This document shows positions 1 to 7,999 of a DNA stretch of 39,775 bases, piece after piece. Positions within the stretch are counted from its first letter, which is position 1, and the number at the start of each line of letters is the position of its first letter. Below the pieces are notes generated by a model. That model was not told where the DNA came from, searched no databases, and worked only from the letters and a program-made list of their open reading frames with translations. This DNA is from Planctomycetota bacterium (GTDB lineage Bacteria; Planctomycetota; PUPC01; DSUN01), in NCBI GenBank assembly GCA_035384565.1, contig DAOOIT010000054.1, positions 1 through 39,775 of the forward strand, read 5' to 3'. A program made the translations under genes and the position numbers.

Positions 1-323
1 GCGACAGCTATGCCCGCATCGAGGACGGCGAAGCCTATCTCATAGGGCTGCACATAAGCCCTTACGAAAAGACCGCTTACGGCAACCACGACCCCGCGCG
101 CAAACGCCGCCTCCTCCTCCACCGCCGCGAAATCAAGCGCCTCGCCACCAAGGTCAACGAGCGCGGCTTCACCCTCGTGCCCACTGCCCTCTACTTCAAG
201 AGAGGACTCGCCAAAGTCGAGATAGCCCTCGCCTGCGGCAAGAAGCTCTACGACAAGCGCGAGGACATCAAGAAGCGCGACCACCAGCGCCAGATGGACC
301 GCGCCGCCTCCCCTCGCCGCTGA
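1..323 (+). CDS. smpB: SsrA-binding protein SmpB (3' part only)
   Basis: SmpB binds the tRNA-like part of tmRNA and takes it to stalled ribosomes for trans-translation. The frame that is open from base 3 gives 106 residues ending at TGA 321-323; the N-terminal third lies outside the window. Visible family features are a GLHISPYE stretch, YGNHDPARKRRLLLHRREI (the RNA-binding core, where family members carry NHDP.R.RKLLLH), and LVPTALYFKRGLAKVEIALACGKKLYDKR, followed by the basic tail (KKRDHQRQMDR) that enters the mRNA channel. The tmRNA gene lies 87 bp downstream on the same strand, the usual smpB-ssrA linkage, which supports the identification. No defect is visible in the part present. Confidence 0.95.
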   Translation, partial: DSYARIEDGEAYLIGLHISPYEKTAYGNHDPARKRRLLLHRREIKRLATKVNERGFTLVPTALYFKRGLAKVEIALACGKKLYDKREDIKKRDHQRQMDRAASPRR

Positions 324-410
324 CCTCGTACCGCTGTCCTTCGACCTTCGACATTCTCGGCCTTGGACTTGCGACTTCGGACTTTGGACTTTCGACTCTC
401 AACTTTGAAA
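324..410 (+). repeat. Short-period GACTT array between smpB and ssrA
   Basis: The spacer contains degenerate copies of a 7-8 nt unit around GGACTT (CTTCGAC, TTGGACTT, GCGACTT, CGGACTT, TGGACTTT, CGACTCT, CAACTTT). The array runs from just after the smpB stop to the first base of tmRNA, so the ssrA promoter, if separate, must lie inside it. I could not find a convincing -35/-10 pair. Similar arrays of unrelated sequence sit in other intergenic spaces of this window. Confidence 0.6.
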
Positions 411-767
411 GGGGGCGACCAGGTATCGACCGGGCAGTATGAGTCAAGGGTCGCGTGCCGAGGTTGTCAGGGTGCCTCGTAAAACACCTGGCACACCAAC
501 AACTGCCAATCACCAGATGGCAATGGCTGCCTAATCAGGCGGTCACGTCCCGCCGCCTCAGCCCGCGGGGGCTGCGGGGCGACAAACAGCGGGCTAGTCC
601 TTGCCCTTTGCTCGACGGGGCCGGGGCGAAGCTTCTGTTCGAGCTGGCCGGAGCGGAATCCCGACTACCGGAGGCCGCCGAGGCGACAAACAATAGGTAG
701 CCTACGCACGTAGAAGCTCTTGGCGCGCTGCTTCGGGACGGGGGTTCGATTCCCCCCGCCTCCACCA
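411..767 (+). ncRNA. ssrA: Transfer-messenger RNA (tmRNA)
   Basis: tmRNA rescues stalled ribosomes and adds a degradation tag. The 5' end GGGGGCG pairs with CGCCTCC at 757-763 to form a 7-bp acceptor stem, followed by discriminator A and an encoded CCA (765-767). The T arm reads GACGGGGGTTCGATTCCCCCC with the TTCGATTC loop. Near the 5' side GACCAGGTATCGAC resembles the conserved D-loop region (E. coli GATTCTGGATTCGAC). The first pseudoknot is marked by CCGAGG pairing with CCTCG near 459-479, ending in CTCGTAAAA as in E. coli. GCGACAAACAGCGGGCTAG and later GGCGACAAACAATAGGTAG belong to downstream pseudoknots. The length of 357 nt is normal for a one-piece tmRNA. The gene follows smpB. Confidence 0.95.
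505..534 (+). other. tmRNA tag reading frame (ANHQMAMAA)
   Basis: By position relative to pseudoknot 1 (GCCTCGTAAAACACC, matching GCCTCGTAAAAAGCC in E. coli) the resume codon is GCC at 505-507. The frame reads A-N-H-Q-M-A-M-A-A and stops at TAA 532-534. The start A-N and the end A-A match the usual (A)ND..YALAA pattern. The third-last residue is Met where Leu is usual. The choice of resume codon is an inference from alignment; the stop and the last residues follow from the frame. Confidence 0.75.
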
Positions 768-798
768 CCCCCTGACCTGCGGGGACTCTCCCCCGCGA

Positions 799-835
799 AA
801 ACGCCCTCCAGCACACCACTGCGAGGGCGTTCTCG
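799..835 (+). terminator. Likely terminator after ssrA
   Basis: AACGCCCTC (800-808) pairs with GAGGGCGTT (823-831) around a 14-nt loop, followed by CTCGTTT. The T-run is short, but the position 30 bp after the tmRNA CCA end fits a terminator. Confidence 0.6.
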
Positions 836-1172
836 TTTACCCACAGTCCCCCAAGCACTTACGACGACCCCCACATCCATTCCCCGGCCCGCCCGCGGGA
901 CGCCACGACCCCCGCCGGCCGCCCATTTCTCCCCCATTTCCCCCGGAATCCTCTCCCTTTCTCCCTCCTGTCGGGACTCTGCGAGAGACGGAGCGGGCAG
1001 CCGTATCCCTGCTGGGCGGATGACCGACCGCGGGGCTCACCCGTGGATTCTCTCTTGAGCTGGAATCCTGCGGCGCACTCCGCCAAGCCAGCACGCCGGC
1101 CAGCGAGAGCAGCCTGGGTGACCAGGTTCCCCTCCCGCTCTCGCTGACCGGGCATTGCCCATGCCCCCTCCG
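836..1172. other. Gene-free stretch downstream of ssrA and of the ARPP-1 gene
   Basis: I see no credible gene on either strand. This is the meeting point of plus-strand smpB-ssrA and the minus-strand operon ending at 1173. Two weak hairpins lie near the end of the minus-strand operon: CCTGG/CCAGG (1113-1126) and GGGC-ATT-GCCC around 1150. Either could help termination, but neither is followed by a T-run. Confidence 0.4.
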
Positions 1173-2183
1173 CTATGGGCTGCGTTTGCGGCGGCCTCGA
1201 CCCGACGGCGGCTCGATGGAGGCACCCCCTCGCCGCGGACCGCTCGCCTCTTGGTTCGGGAAAACGCTCATGTGGACGCACACGCCCTCGGCCACGAGCG
1301 CCTGGCCAACAACAGCCTTCGACTCGAACCTCCAGTCCTGGCCGACACCCACCGATGGGCACGGCTGGCAGGCGACCTCGCCGAGATGCTCCAACAGGGC
1401 ACCGGCGCCCTTCGGTGTGAATGGCCTGCTCCTCGCCTTCTGTCTTCCGAGAGCATCGAGCACGTAGCCGGTGATAAGGCGCGGCCAGACACGGCGGAGT
1501 GTCTCCGCCTTGTCGAAGAGGTCAACCGCGACGAACTCGCCGTTGATGGCGGCGACGACGCCCTGCGCGCTGTCGGGCCAGGGCAGGGCATCAGTGTATC
1601 CATCGAGCGTTTCCTGCCGCTGCTTGATGGCGTCGTGCAAGGCCATGGTCGGAGAGTGGGCAGCCACGGACCCCAGGCAGCAGGAGACCTCTTCCCACAC
1701 GGCCCCCTGGTTGCTTGCCGCAACGCCTTCGGTCCGCAGGCTCCGGCTGACGTCGCGGCTCTTGCGGGCGCGGAGCTTCGAAGGCGAGTAGCCCCCCACA
1801 GCAAATGCCCGCGACGCGTGGTGCCAGCGTCCCTGCTCAACGCACGAGACGGGAATCCGCGTCTCCGCCTTCGGTGGGAGAAGCACGCTGGTGTTGAGGA
1901 TGCGGTTCTGCTTCGCACCGACCAGCTCCTCCCCGTCGAGGAGCAGCACCATTGTCTCCGCTGTGCTCTTCACCAGCAGTTCGGGCACGGTGCCGAACTC
2001 GCCGACCTCCGTGATCGCCAGTGTCCCCGCCTCGATGGCATCAGCACCCAGGACGTAGTCCAGCTTGCCGTTGCTGTCGCCCCTCAGAGGGACGAGCGTC
2101 AGGTTGAGGTGGCCGAATGCCTCGCCGACCGCCAGCGGCGCGAGGAACGCCCCGAGAGTTGTGACCGTCTCATCCTTGCCCAT
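1173..2183 (-). CDS. ARPP-1 family domain protein
   Basis: The 336-residue protein resembles the ARPP-1 domain (ADP-ribosylglycohydrolase- and rhodanese/phosphatase-associated protein), a family without a proven biochemical role that comparative genomics has linked to conflict systems. Recognised stretches are LNLTLVPLRG near the N-terminus, LLLDGEELVGAKQNRILNTS, IPVSCVEQGRWHHASRAFAV, a KSRDVSRSLR-type stretch, and VVAAINGEFVAVDLFD. The start is ATG 2183, preceded by AAAGGAGG; in-frame codons upstream lack this site. The C-terminal 25 residues are Arg/Gly/Pro-rich and may be a tail. It is last in the minus-strand run helicase-SWIM-WYL-ARPP-1, 285 bp after the WYL gene, so it may also have its own promoter. 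The family call is from memory of conserved motifs. Confidence 0.8.
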   Translation of the reverse strand: MGKDETVTTLGAFLAPLAVGEAFGHLNLTLVPLRGDSNGKLDYVLGADAIEAGTLAITEVGEFGTVPELLVKSTAETMVLLLDGEELVGAKQNRILNTSVLLPPKAETRIPVSCVEQGRWHHASRAFAVGGYSPSKLRARKSRDVSRSLRTEGVAASNQGAVWEEVSCCLGSVAAHSPTMALHDAIKQRQETLDGYTDALPWPDSAQGVVAAINGEFVAVDLFDKAETLRRVWPRLITGYVLDALGRQKARSRPFTPKGAGALLEHLGEVACQPCPSVGVGQDWRFESKAVVGQALVAEGVCVHMSVFPNQEASGPRRGGASIEPPSGRGRRKRSP

Positions 2184-2237
2184 CCGATCCTCCTTTCGCC
2201 GAGTGCTCGGCTTTCGCCTGCAATAGCATAGCTGGAG

Positions 2238-2315
2238 GGTGTGACAGGGATGGTCTCGCCCAGCCATGCGGCCGGGGAGCCGGGGGGTGACAGGCGTGGT
2301 CACACGCCCAGCCTG
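2238..2315. repeat. Direct repeat upstream of the ARPP-1 gene
   Basis: About 31 bp at 2238-2268 (GGTGTGACAGGGATGGTC then CGCCCAGCC) is repeated with a few changes at 2284-2315 (GGGGTGACAGGCGTGGTC then CGCCCAGCC). The second copy contains a small dyad, GGCGTG...CACGCC. The repeats end about 55 bp upstream of the ARPP-1 start, so they could be a paired operator or a simple duplication. Confidence 0.5.
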
Positions 2316-2468
2316 TGGGGAGGGACAGGGAATGGCAGGGCCAGATGATGGGGGCGCCGGAGGATGGTTTTTTTCTCCGTGTTCGCGTCGTTAGTCCAAC
2401 TGGGTGGCCTCTTCGGTAGGGACCAGTTGGCGCACCGAACGGCATGCTTCGTGGGGACAGTCTCTGCG

Positions 2469-3470
2469 CTACGCCTCTCGCTGCTCGCAGCAGTAGGTGG
2501 CCTGCGCGGCGGCAAGCTCGTCAGCAACCTCGCCAGCGAGTTCCTTCGGGGCGAGCACCGTGGCGTGGCGGCCGAAGCCGAGCACCCAGCGCTTGAACTC
2601 GGTCGTGTCGGCAAGCTCGAATTGGGCGATGACGTGGTCGGAGGAGTCTTCGGCGAGCTTCTGGCTCGGATGCCACTGAAGTTCGCGAACGTTCACCGCG
2701 GCCCAGCCGCTGAACCGCACCTTCGCCACCACGCGCTCGCCGGGCGTGAAGATCCCGAAGCTGCCGTGCAGGTACTCCTGGAGTGAGAAGTCGTAGGGAC
2801 GCTCGAAGGTCTCTCCCGTCAGCTCGACGCCGAGCAGGCGCTCGACCTTCAGGGTCCGCATCTCGTTGTGGTCAGGCAGGCGGGCCACGCAGTAGAGGCT
2901 CATGCCGAACAGCACAATGCCATAAGGTTCCAGCCGCCACTCATAGATGTTGCCACTATGGGCGGACCTGTAGCGCACCTTGAGCACGCGGCTCTCAGCG
3001 ACGGCCTGGTTGATGGTGCGGATTTCCTTGTCCTGGGCCGAATAGTCGTGGCCGGGCATGCTCTTCACGAACAGCCGCTCGTCGAGGGAACGGAAGTAGG
3101 TCAGGGCCTTCGACGGCAGCATCGTCTTGATCTTGTCGAGTGCGGAGGAGAGGCCGTCGCCGAACTGCGTCCCCGCGAGCGGCGCCAAAAGCTGGCGGCT
3201 CAGGTAGAGGCTGAGCATCTCCGTGACCGAGAGGAGCACCTGGCCCGTCTCGACGAAGTCGCGGGAGAGCTTCCAGAACCGCTTCCCAAAGTCCCGCTGC
3301 TCAAACAAGATGGGGAAGCCGACCTCCTGGAGCACACCGAGGTCCCGCTTTACCTGGCGGACGCTACAGCCCACGCGCTCAGCCAGTTCCTCCGCGCTGG
3401 TGCCGAAGCGGTACGACTGGAGCAGCTTCAGAAGGTTCCATTGGCGGATGAGCGGTTCGCCGCGAGCCAC
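2469..3470 (-). CDS. WYL-domain transcriptional regulator
   Basis: The 333-residue protein has an N-terminal winged helix-turn-helix (about residues 8-60: NLLKLLQSYRFGTSAEELAE then SVRQVKRDLGVLQEVGFPI) and a WYL domain (about 130-225) that includes VRYRSAHSGNIYEWRLEPYGIVLFG, followed by a WCX-type C-terminal region. WYL regulators sense a ligand, probably nucleic acid in characterised members, and often control DNA-damage or defence operons. The start is GTG 3470, with GGATGGAG upstream. It begins 24 bp after the end of the SWIM gene on the same strand, so it is probably co-transcribed and may regulate the operon. The family is clear; the ligand and targets are unknown. Confidence 0.93.
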   Translation of the reverse strand: MARGEPLIRQWNLLKLLQSYRFGTSAEELAERVGCSVRQVKRDLGVLQEVGFPILFEQRDFGKRFWKLSRDFVETGQVLLSVTEMLSLYLSRQLLAPLAGTQFGDGLSSALDKIKTMLPSKALTYFRSLDERLFVKSMPGHDYSAQDKEIRTINQAVAESRVLKVRYRSAHSGNIYEWRLEPYGIVLFGMSLYCVARLPDHNEMRTLKVERLLGVELTGETFERPYDFSLQEYLHGSFGIFTPGERVVAKVRFSGWAAVNVRELQWHPSQKLAEDSSDHVIAQFELADTTEFKRWVLGFGRHATVLAPKELAGEVADELAAAQATYCCEQREA

Positions 3471-3494
3471 GTCTCCATCCTTTCCTGCCGCGAG

Positions 3495-4403
3495 TTACGT
3501 GCCGGCCTCGTCCGCCCTGTGCTCTCCGAGGAGGATGGCGAGGCCGGCGGGCGAGGCGGAGGCGCAGATGGCCTCCATCGCGTCGAGGAAGACCTCCCTG
3601 CCACGCCAGAAGGGGAAGCTGCCGAGCCGCCTTGGCAACGCCGCGGCGATGGGCGGGATGCGGACTTCGCCCAGGGGGATCGTCTTCGGGTCGTCAGCGC
3701 CCCAGAAGGCCCCAGGCTCGGCGGGCAAAGGCTCCGGCGGCGACACCGGCTCGCTCGCCGCCTCCGGCTTCGGCTGTGAGGCAGCCTTGGCGCCGAGGAG
3801 CGCGACGAGCTTCTCGCGGGTCATGCCCCGAAGCTTGAAGATGAGGAACGGGTCGCGGTCGAACTCCTCGCCCAGCAGGTAGTAGACGGCGGCGACATGC
3901 TTGCAGGGGTTCGACCAGTCGGGGCACGAGCAGTCGGTCACGAGGTCCTTGCTCTTCCCCGGGAAGAGCGAGAGGCCGGCGGCGCTGAAGGCCCCCTCGA
4001 TGTTCTCCGGCATCTCGCCCGCGAGGAGCTTTGCCGCGAAGATCGCCTGCTTGCCGAGCGACTCCGCCAGCTTCTCCCAGTCGGCCTTGGTGAGCGCGGC
4101 GACCTTGATGACGACGTCGTAGGGCTCCGGGCGGGAGCCCTGGACCTTCGCGGTGACGGTGCCCTCGCCAACCTCGAGGTGTGTGACCTGGCCGCTTCGG
4201 GCGTAGGAGCGGCCGCGGCCGAGGCGCGCGCCGATGTCGAAGCTCTCCAGCACGGCGATCCAGCGCCTGGCCCACCAGCTCTGGCCGAAGCCGCCGCGCC
4301 GGGTCTGCGCCTTGATGCCGCCCTTGGCCTCGCGCGGGCGCGAGGGGGCGAAGTGGCGGTAGTAGCCGTCGTCGTAGTCGCGCCAGCGGCGCCATCGCGA
4401 CAT
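3495..4403 (-). CDS. SWIM zinc-finger domain protein
   Basis: The 302-residue protein carries a SWIM zinc-binding motif CSCPDWSNPCKH, with ligands Cys158, Cys160, Cys167 and His169. The N-terminus (RWRDYDDGYYRHFAPSRPRE, GFGQSWWARRWIAVLE) is typical of SWIM proteins encoded beside SNF2 helicases. The C-terminal 100 residues contain a Pro/Glu-rich linker and a short conserved end. SWIM domains bind DNA or proteins, and the pairing with the SNF2 gene directly upstream suggests one complex. The start is ATG 4403 with GAGGAG 6 nt upstream. A fold-back repeat lies in the 140-bp spacer between this gene and the helicase gene. The exact cellular role is not known. Confidence 0.9.
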   Translation of the reverse strand: MSRWRRWRDYDDGYYRHFAPSRPREAKGGIKAQTRRGGFGQSWWARRWIAVLESFDIGARLGRGRSYARSGQVTHLEVGEGTVTAKVQGSRPEPYDVVIKVAALTKADWEKLAESLGKQAIFAAKLLAGEMPENIEGAFSAAGLSLFPGKSKDLVTDCSCPDWSNPCKHVAAVYYLLGEEFDRDPFLIFKLRGMTREKLVALLGAKAASQPKPEAASEPVSPPEPLPAEPGAFWGADDPKTIPLGEVRIPPIAAALPRRLGSFPFWRGREVFLDAMEAICASASPAGLAILLGEHRADEAGT

Positions 4404-4440
4404 GCTATTCTCCTCGGACAGCCATCGCCTTCAGCCATAG

Positions 4441-4516
4441 TGGATGAATGGATGAATGCCAGACATCCGCCGACCCATTCCTTCATTCATCCACCCATCC
4501 ACTCATCCATTCATCC
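4441..4516. repeat. GGATGAAT fold-back array
   Basis: Tandem GGATGAATGGATGA (4442-4455) is followed by a spacer and then by many ATTCATCC-type units. TCATCCATTCATCC (4503-4516) is the exact complement of the first 14 nt, so the region can form a 14-bp stem with internal options. It lies between the helicase and SWIM genes. A related copy is at 29459-29520. Confidence 0.75.
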
Positions 4517-4543
4517 TCGACCGAGATGCGCGCAAACAGGGGC

Positions 4544-7500
4544 CTACTCCCCGACCGCTTCCGCTCTCAGAGCGAAGAGTTCCTTGAGCTGCTGGTTCGA
4601 CAGTTCCGTGAGCCAGCCCTCGCCCGTGCCGACGACCTCCGCGGCCACCTCCTTCTTCCGCTCGATCATCTCGTCTATCTTCTCCTCCAGGGTGCCGGCG
4701 CAGAGGAACTTGTGGACCTGGACGTTTCGCGTCTGGCCGATGCGGAAGGCGCGGTCGGTCGCCTGGTTCTCCACCGCCGGGTTCCACCAGCGGTCGAAGT
4801 GAAAGACGTGGTTCGCCCGCGTGAGGTTCAGCCCCGTGCCGCCGGCCTTGAGCGACAGGATGAAGAGGGGCGGGCCGCCATCGGTCTGGAACCGCTCGAC
4901 CATGCGGTCGCGCTGGGCCTTGGGCACGCCGCCGTGGAGGAAGAGGGCCTCGCGGCCAAAGGTCTCCTCGAGGTGGCGCTTGAGGATGGCGCCCATTTCG
5001 GCGAACTGGGTGAAGACGAGCGCGCGGTCGCCCACCTCGATGGCCTCCTCGAGCATCTCGCCCAGGCGCGCGAGCTTGCCCGAGCGGCCGGGGAGGGCCG
5101 AGTTGTCGCCGAGGAACTGCGCGGGGTGGTTGCACACCTGCTTGAGCTTCGAGAGCGTGGCGAGGACGACGCCCTTGCGCTGGATGCCCTCGGCGCCTTC
5201 GAGGGCATCCTCGGCGTCCTTCACCACCGCGGCGTAGAGCGACGCCTGCTCCTTCGTGAGGGTGCAGAAGACCTTCATCTCCTGCTTCTCGGGGAGGTCG
5301 GCGATGATGCTCTTGTCGGTCTTCAGCCGCCGCAGGATGAAGGGGCCGGTGAGGCGCCGAAGCCGCGCGGCCGCCTCGGGGTCGCGGTCGGTCTGAATCG
5401 GAATGAAGAACTCGCGCTTGAACCCCGCCTGCGAGCCGAGGAAGCCGGGGTTGAGGAACTCCATGAGCGACCAGAGGTCGCCGACGTTGTTCTCGACGGG
5501 CGTGCCGGTGAGGGCGACGCGGTAGTCGGCCCCGAGCGAGCGGGCGGCGCGGGCCTGCTTCGTCTCGGGGTTCTTGATGTTCTGCGCCTCGTCGAGGACG
5601 ACGCCCAGCCACGGCACCTTCTGGAGGTGTTCGATGTCGCGGTGAAGGAGTGCATAGCTGGAGACGACGAGGGCGTGGCGCTGGGCCTCCTCTGCGAAGT
5701 CCTCGCCCCGGTTCCGCTCGAGGCCGTGGTGCACCATCACGGGCAGGCCGGGGGTGAACCGCTCGGCCTCCTTCTGCCAGTTGCTCACCACCGACGTGGG
5801 GCAGATGAGGAGCACGGGGCGCCGCCCGTTCGCCTCCCAGTCGCGCTGGAACAGGGCCAGAGCCTGGATGGTCTTCCCCAAGCCCATGTCGTCGGCGAGG
5901 CAGGCGCCGAGGCCCCACTGCCGCAGGAAGGCGAGCCAGGCGTAGCCGCGGGCCTGGTAGGGACGCAGCGCGCCCACGAAGCCCTGCGGCACGGGGAGTT
6001 CGCCAATCCCGGCCCGCCCGTCAAGCTGGCGGAGCACGTCGCCCACCCACCCCGTGGCCTCGATGCCGGCGAGCGGCATGCCGCCCACGGCCTCCGCCGC
6101 GCCCAGGCTCATCTGCACGACTTGCCGCGCGGTGAGCGTCTCCGTCCCCCTCTTCCGCCAGAAGTCGAGCACCGCCTGAATCTCCTCCGCACTCACCTGC
6201 ACCCACTGGCCACGCACCTGGACAAGCGGGGCCTTGAGCAGGGCCAACGCCTCCAGTTCCTCGGGCGACATCCGCTCGCCCCCGAGCGCCACCTCCCAAT
6301 CCACGTGCACGACCTCGTCGAGCGAGAGTCCCGACCCTCCCTGCATCTTGGGACTCTTCACGCTGGCGCGGACGGTGAGGCGCAGTTTCGTTCCCGTCCG
6401 CGTCCACCATGCGGGCAGCAGGACTCCGAAGCCGGCCTGCTCAAGAAGCAGCGAACGCTGCGTGAGGAACTCGTGTGCGCCCGTGGCGTCGAGTTCGTAG
6501 CCCGACGGCCGCTGCGTCTTCAGCGCCGCCTCGATACGCGGGCAGATGCCCGCCGCCTGCCCGAGCGACGACAGCAGGTGTTCCTGTGCCGAATACCCCG
6601 CCCGCTGAAGCACCGAGGTCGCATGGCCCCGCGCCGCCCAGGCATCCTCCGCGGGCACCAGCAGGCTCGGGTCGTCGGCCGCCTGGAGCAGGAATCGCAC
6701 CCGCCACGTATCGCGCGGCTTCCGCCGACGCCGCGCCTCGGCCTCGACGCCGCTCTCCGGCTCCTCGAGCCGGAAGCACAGGCGGAAGGGCGCCGCCACG
6801 GACACCGACAGCGGCCGCCGCCACTCGCGCACCTGCTCGGCGAAGCGCGCCAGCTCCGCCTCGTCGCCCTCCATCGCCCCGTCGGGCGACCGCAGCGCGT
6901 GGAGCCACTGATCGTGGACGCTGTCGAAGGCGGGCTTCTTCCTCGGCCGGCCGCGCTTCGGTGCAGATAGCCCCACCGCGCGTCCCGACGCGGTGGAGCG
7001 CACGAGGTGGTCCACCACCGCGCCCACGAACTGCCGAAGGGCTTCGACCGCCGGCGTAGTGGGAGCGGCCTCGGTGTCCGCGGCACTCAGCGCCCTCGCA
7101 ACGGCCGGCATCGCTCTCGCCAGAGCCGCCAGACGCTCGGCGTCGGCTCCGGCGAACACCGGCTCCCAGCACGCGCGATGCCCGCCATCCCGCGCCTCGA
7201 TAGCGGGCAGGCACTGCTGCCTTGCCACAAGCGCCGCCGCGAACCGGAGCGCCTGCGCCCAGAAAGCCAAGTCGCGCCCCACCAGCACGCCCGGCGCCAG
7301 CGTGGCCCGCTCCACGCACCGGCAGAGCAGGTCAACCGCCTGCCCCGGCGTCAGAGCCATCGCCTCGACGCGCCACGGAGCGAGCCCGGCCTCCCCCTGC
7401 GACTCCGGCGGCTCCGCCACGAGCGGGCTTGAGGCAATCGGCACGCTCTCTCGCGTCGGCAGCCACGCCGTCGTCCCCCGCCGCGCCTTCTTTGCCTCGA

Positions 7501-7693
7501 CCGCCATCCCGACGTCACGCAGCGCCGCCTCAAGAGCCTCTGGCGCGGCACCATAGGGATAGGACGCAACCGCACTCTCCTCCGTCCGCTTGCGGCCCCG
7601 GCGTGCGGGGCGCTGCGCCCCGGCGGCCCCGCGGGGAGACTCCCCCCACAACACCAACTCCCCGTCGAACCACGCCAAGTGCAGGACCACCAT
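4544..7693 (-). CDS. SNF2-family DEAD/DEAH helicase, SWIM-associated type
   Basis: The product has 1049 residues from ATG 7693. The N-terminal half is the SNF2-associated region typical of bacterial SWIM-linked helicases (MVVLHLAWFDGELVLWGE at the start; VDWEVALGGERMSPEELEAL further on). The ATPase core has Walker A DDMGLGKT (about residue 605), Walker B-like VVLDEAQNIKN (about 700), LTGTPVENNVGDLWSL, and in the second lobe SLKAGGTGLNLT and ENQATDRAFRIGQTR (about 980). It should be an ATP-dependent DNA translocase or protein-DNA remodeller. A longer reading from TTG 7810 is possible, but homologues of this class begin near the chosen ATG. It is first in the run with the SWIM, WYL and ARPP-1 genes. 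No clear housekeeping promoter was found upstream. Confidence 0.92.
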   Translation of the reverse strand: MVVLHLAWFDGELVLWGESPRGAAGAQRPARRGRKRTEESAVASYPYGAAPEALEAALRDVGMAVEAKKARRGTTAWLPTRESVPIASSPLVAEPPESQGEAGLAPWRVEAMALTPGQAVDLLCRCVERATLAPGVLVGRDLAFWAQALRFAAALVARQQCLPAIEARDGGHRACWEPVFAGADAERLAALARAMPAVARALSAADTEAAPTTPAVEALRQFVGAVVDHLVRSTASGRAVGLSAPKRGRPRKKPAFDSVHDQWLHALRSPDGAMEGDEAELARFAEQVREWRRPLSVSVAAPFRLCFRLEEPESGVEAEARRRRKPRDTWRVRFLLQAADDPSLLVPAEDAWAARGHATSVLQRAGYSAQEHLLSSLGQAAGICPRIEAALKTQRPSGYELDATGAHEFLTQRSLLLEQAGFGVLLPAWWTRTGTKLRLTVRASVKSPKMQGGSGLSLDEVVHVDWEVALGGERMSPEELEALALLKAPLVQVRGQWVQVSAEEIQAVLDFWRKRGTETLTARQVVQMSLGAAEAVGGMPLAGIEATGWVGDVLRQLDGRAGIGELPVPQGFVGALRPYQARGYAWLAFLRQWGLGACLADDMGLGKTIQALALFQRDWEANGRRPVLLICPTSVVSNWQKEAERFTPGLPVMVHHGLERNRGEDFAEEAQRHALVVSSYALLHRDIEHLQKVPWLGVVLDEAQNIKNPETKQARAARSLGADYRVALTGTPVENNVGDLWSLMEFLNPGFLGSQAGFKREFFIPIQTDRDPEAAARLRRLTGPFILRRLKTDKSIIADLPEKQEMKVFCTLTKEQASLYAAVVKDAEDALEGAEGIQRKGVVLATLSKLKQVCNHPAQFLGDNSALPGRSGKLARLGEMLEEAIEVGDRALVFTQFAEMGAILKRHLEETFGREALFLHGGVPKAQRDRMVERFQTDGGPPLFILSLKAGGTGLNLTRANHVFHFDRWWNPAVENQATDRAFRIGQTRNVQVHKFLCAGTLEEKIDEMIERKKEVAAEVVGTGEGWLTELSNQQLKELFALRAEAVGE

Positions 7694-7989
7694 CGAGTTG
7701 TCTGCCTTCAAAGCATTCGCACAAAGCCAAGTCCATGCCGGGCGCCTCGCAGGATACGCCTTCCACACCCCGCCGTCAACTGCACCGAAATGCCAATGGC
7801 TTGCCCCCAAGGCGCGGTCCGCCTCGAGTGCAGAGGGATGCGCCTCTCGGACGCCGGCGCGTCAGGGTGCAGAGCGAGCGGAATGGCGCATCAGGGTCCA
7901 GCGACCCTGGCGCAGCCGCCGCCGGGGAGCGTGGGGCTGGCGTTGCCGCCCAGGCGAGTTCCACCGCATAACTCTATATGCAACAATGC
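7694..7989. other. Upstream region of the helicase operon
   Basis: This is a gene-free stretch apart from the possible TTG-initiated extension of the helicase to 7810. An AT-rich patch at about 7971-7999 (GCATAACTCTATATGC on the plus strand) stands out in GC-rich surroundings and may hold the operon promoter, but I could not fit a -35/-10 pair at standard spacing. Confidence 0.4.
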
Positions 7990-7999
7990 TTTATGCTCT

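Noticed and set aside
4448..6970. An 840-codon open frame on the plus strand opposite the helicase gene
   Set aside because: It is the complement of the conserved SNF2 gene, has no recognisable domain, and long antisense frames are expected in GC-rich DNA.
7694..7810. Helicase start at TTG 7810
   Set aside because: The extra 39 residues do not look like the family N-terminus, which begins near ATG 7693, and no better ribosome site supports the TTG.
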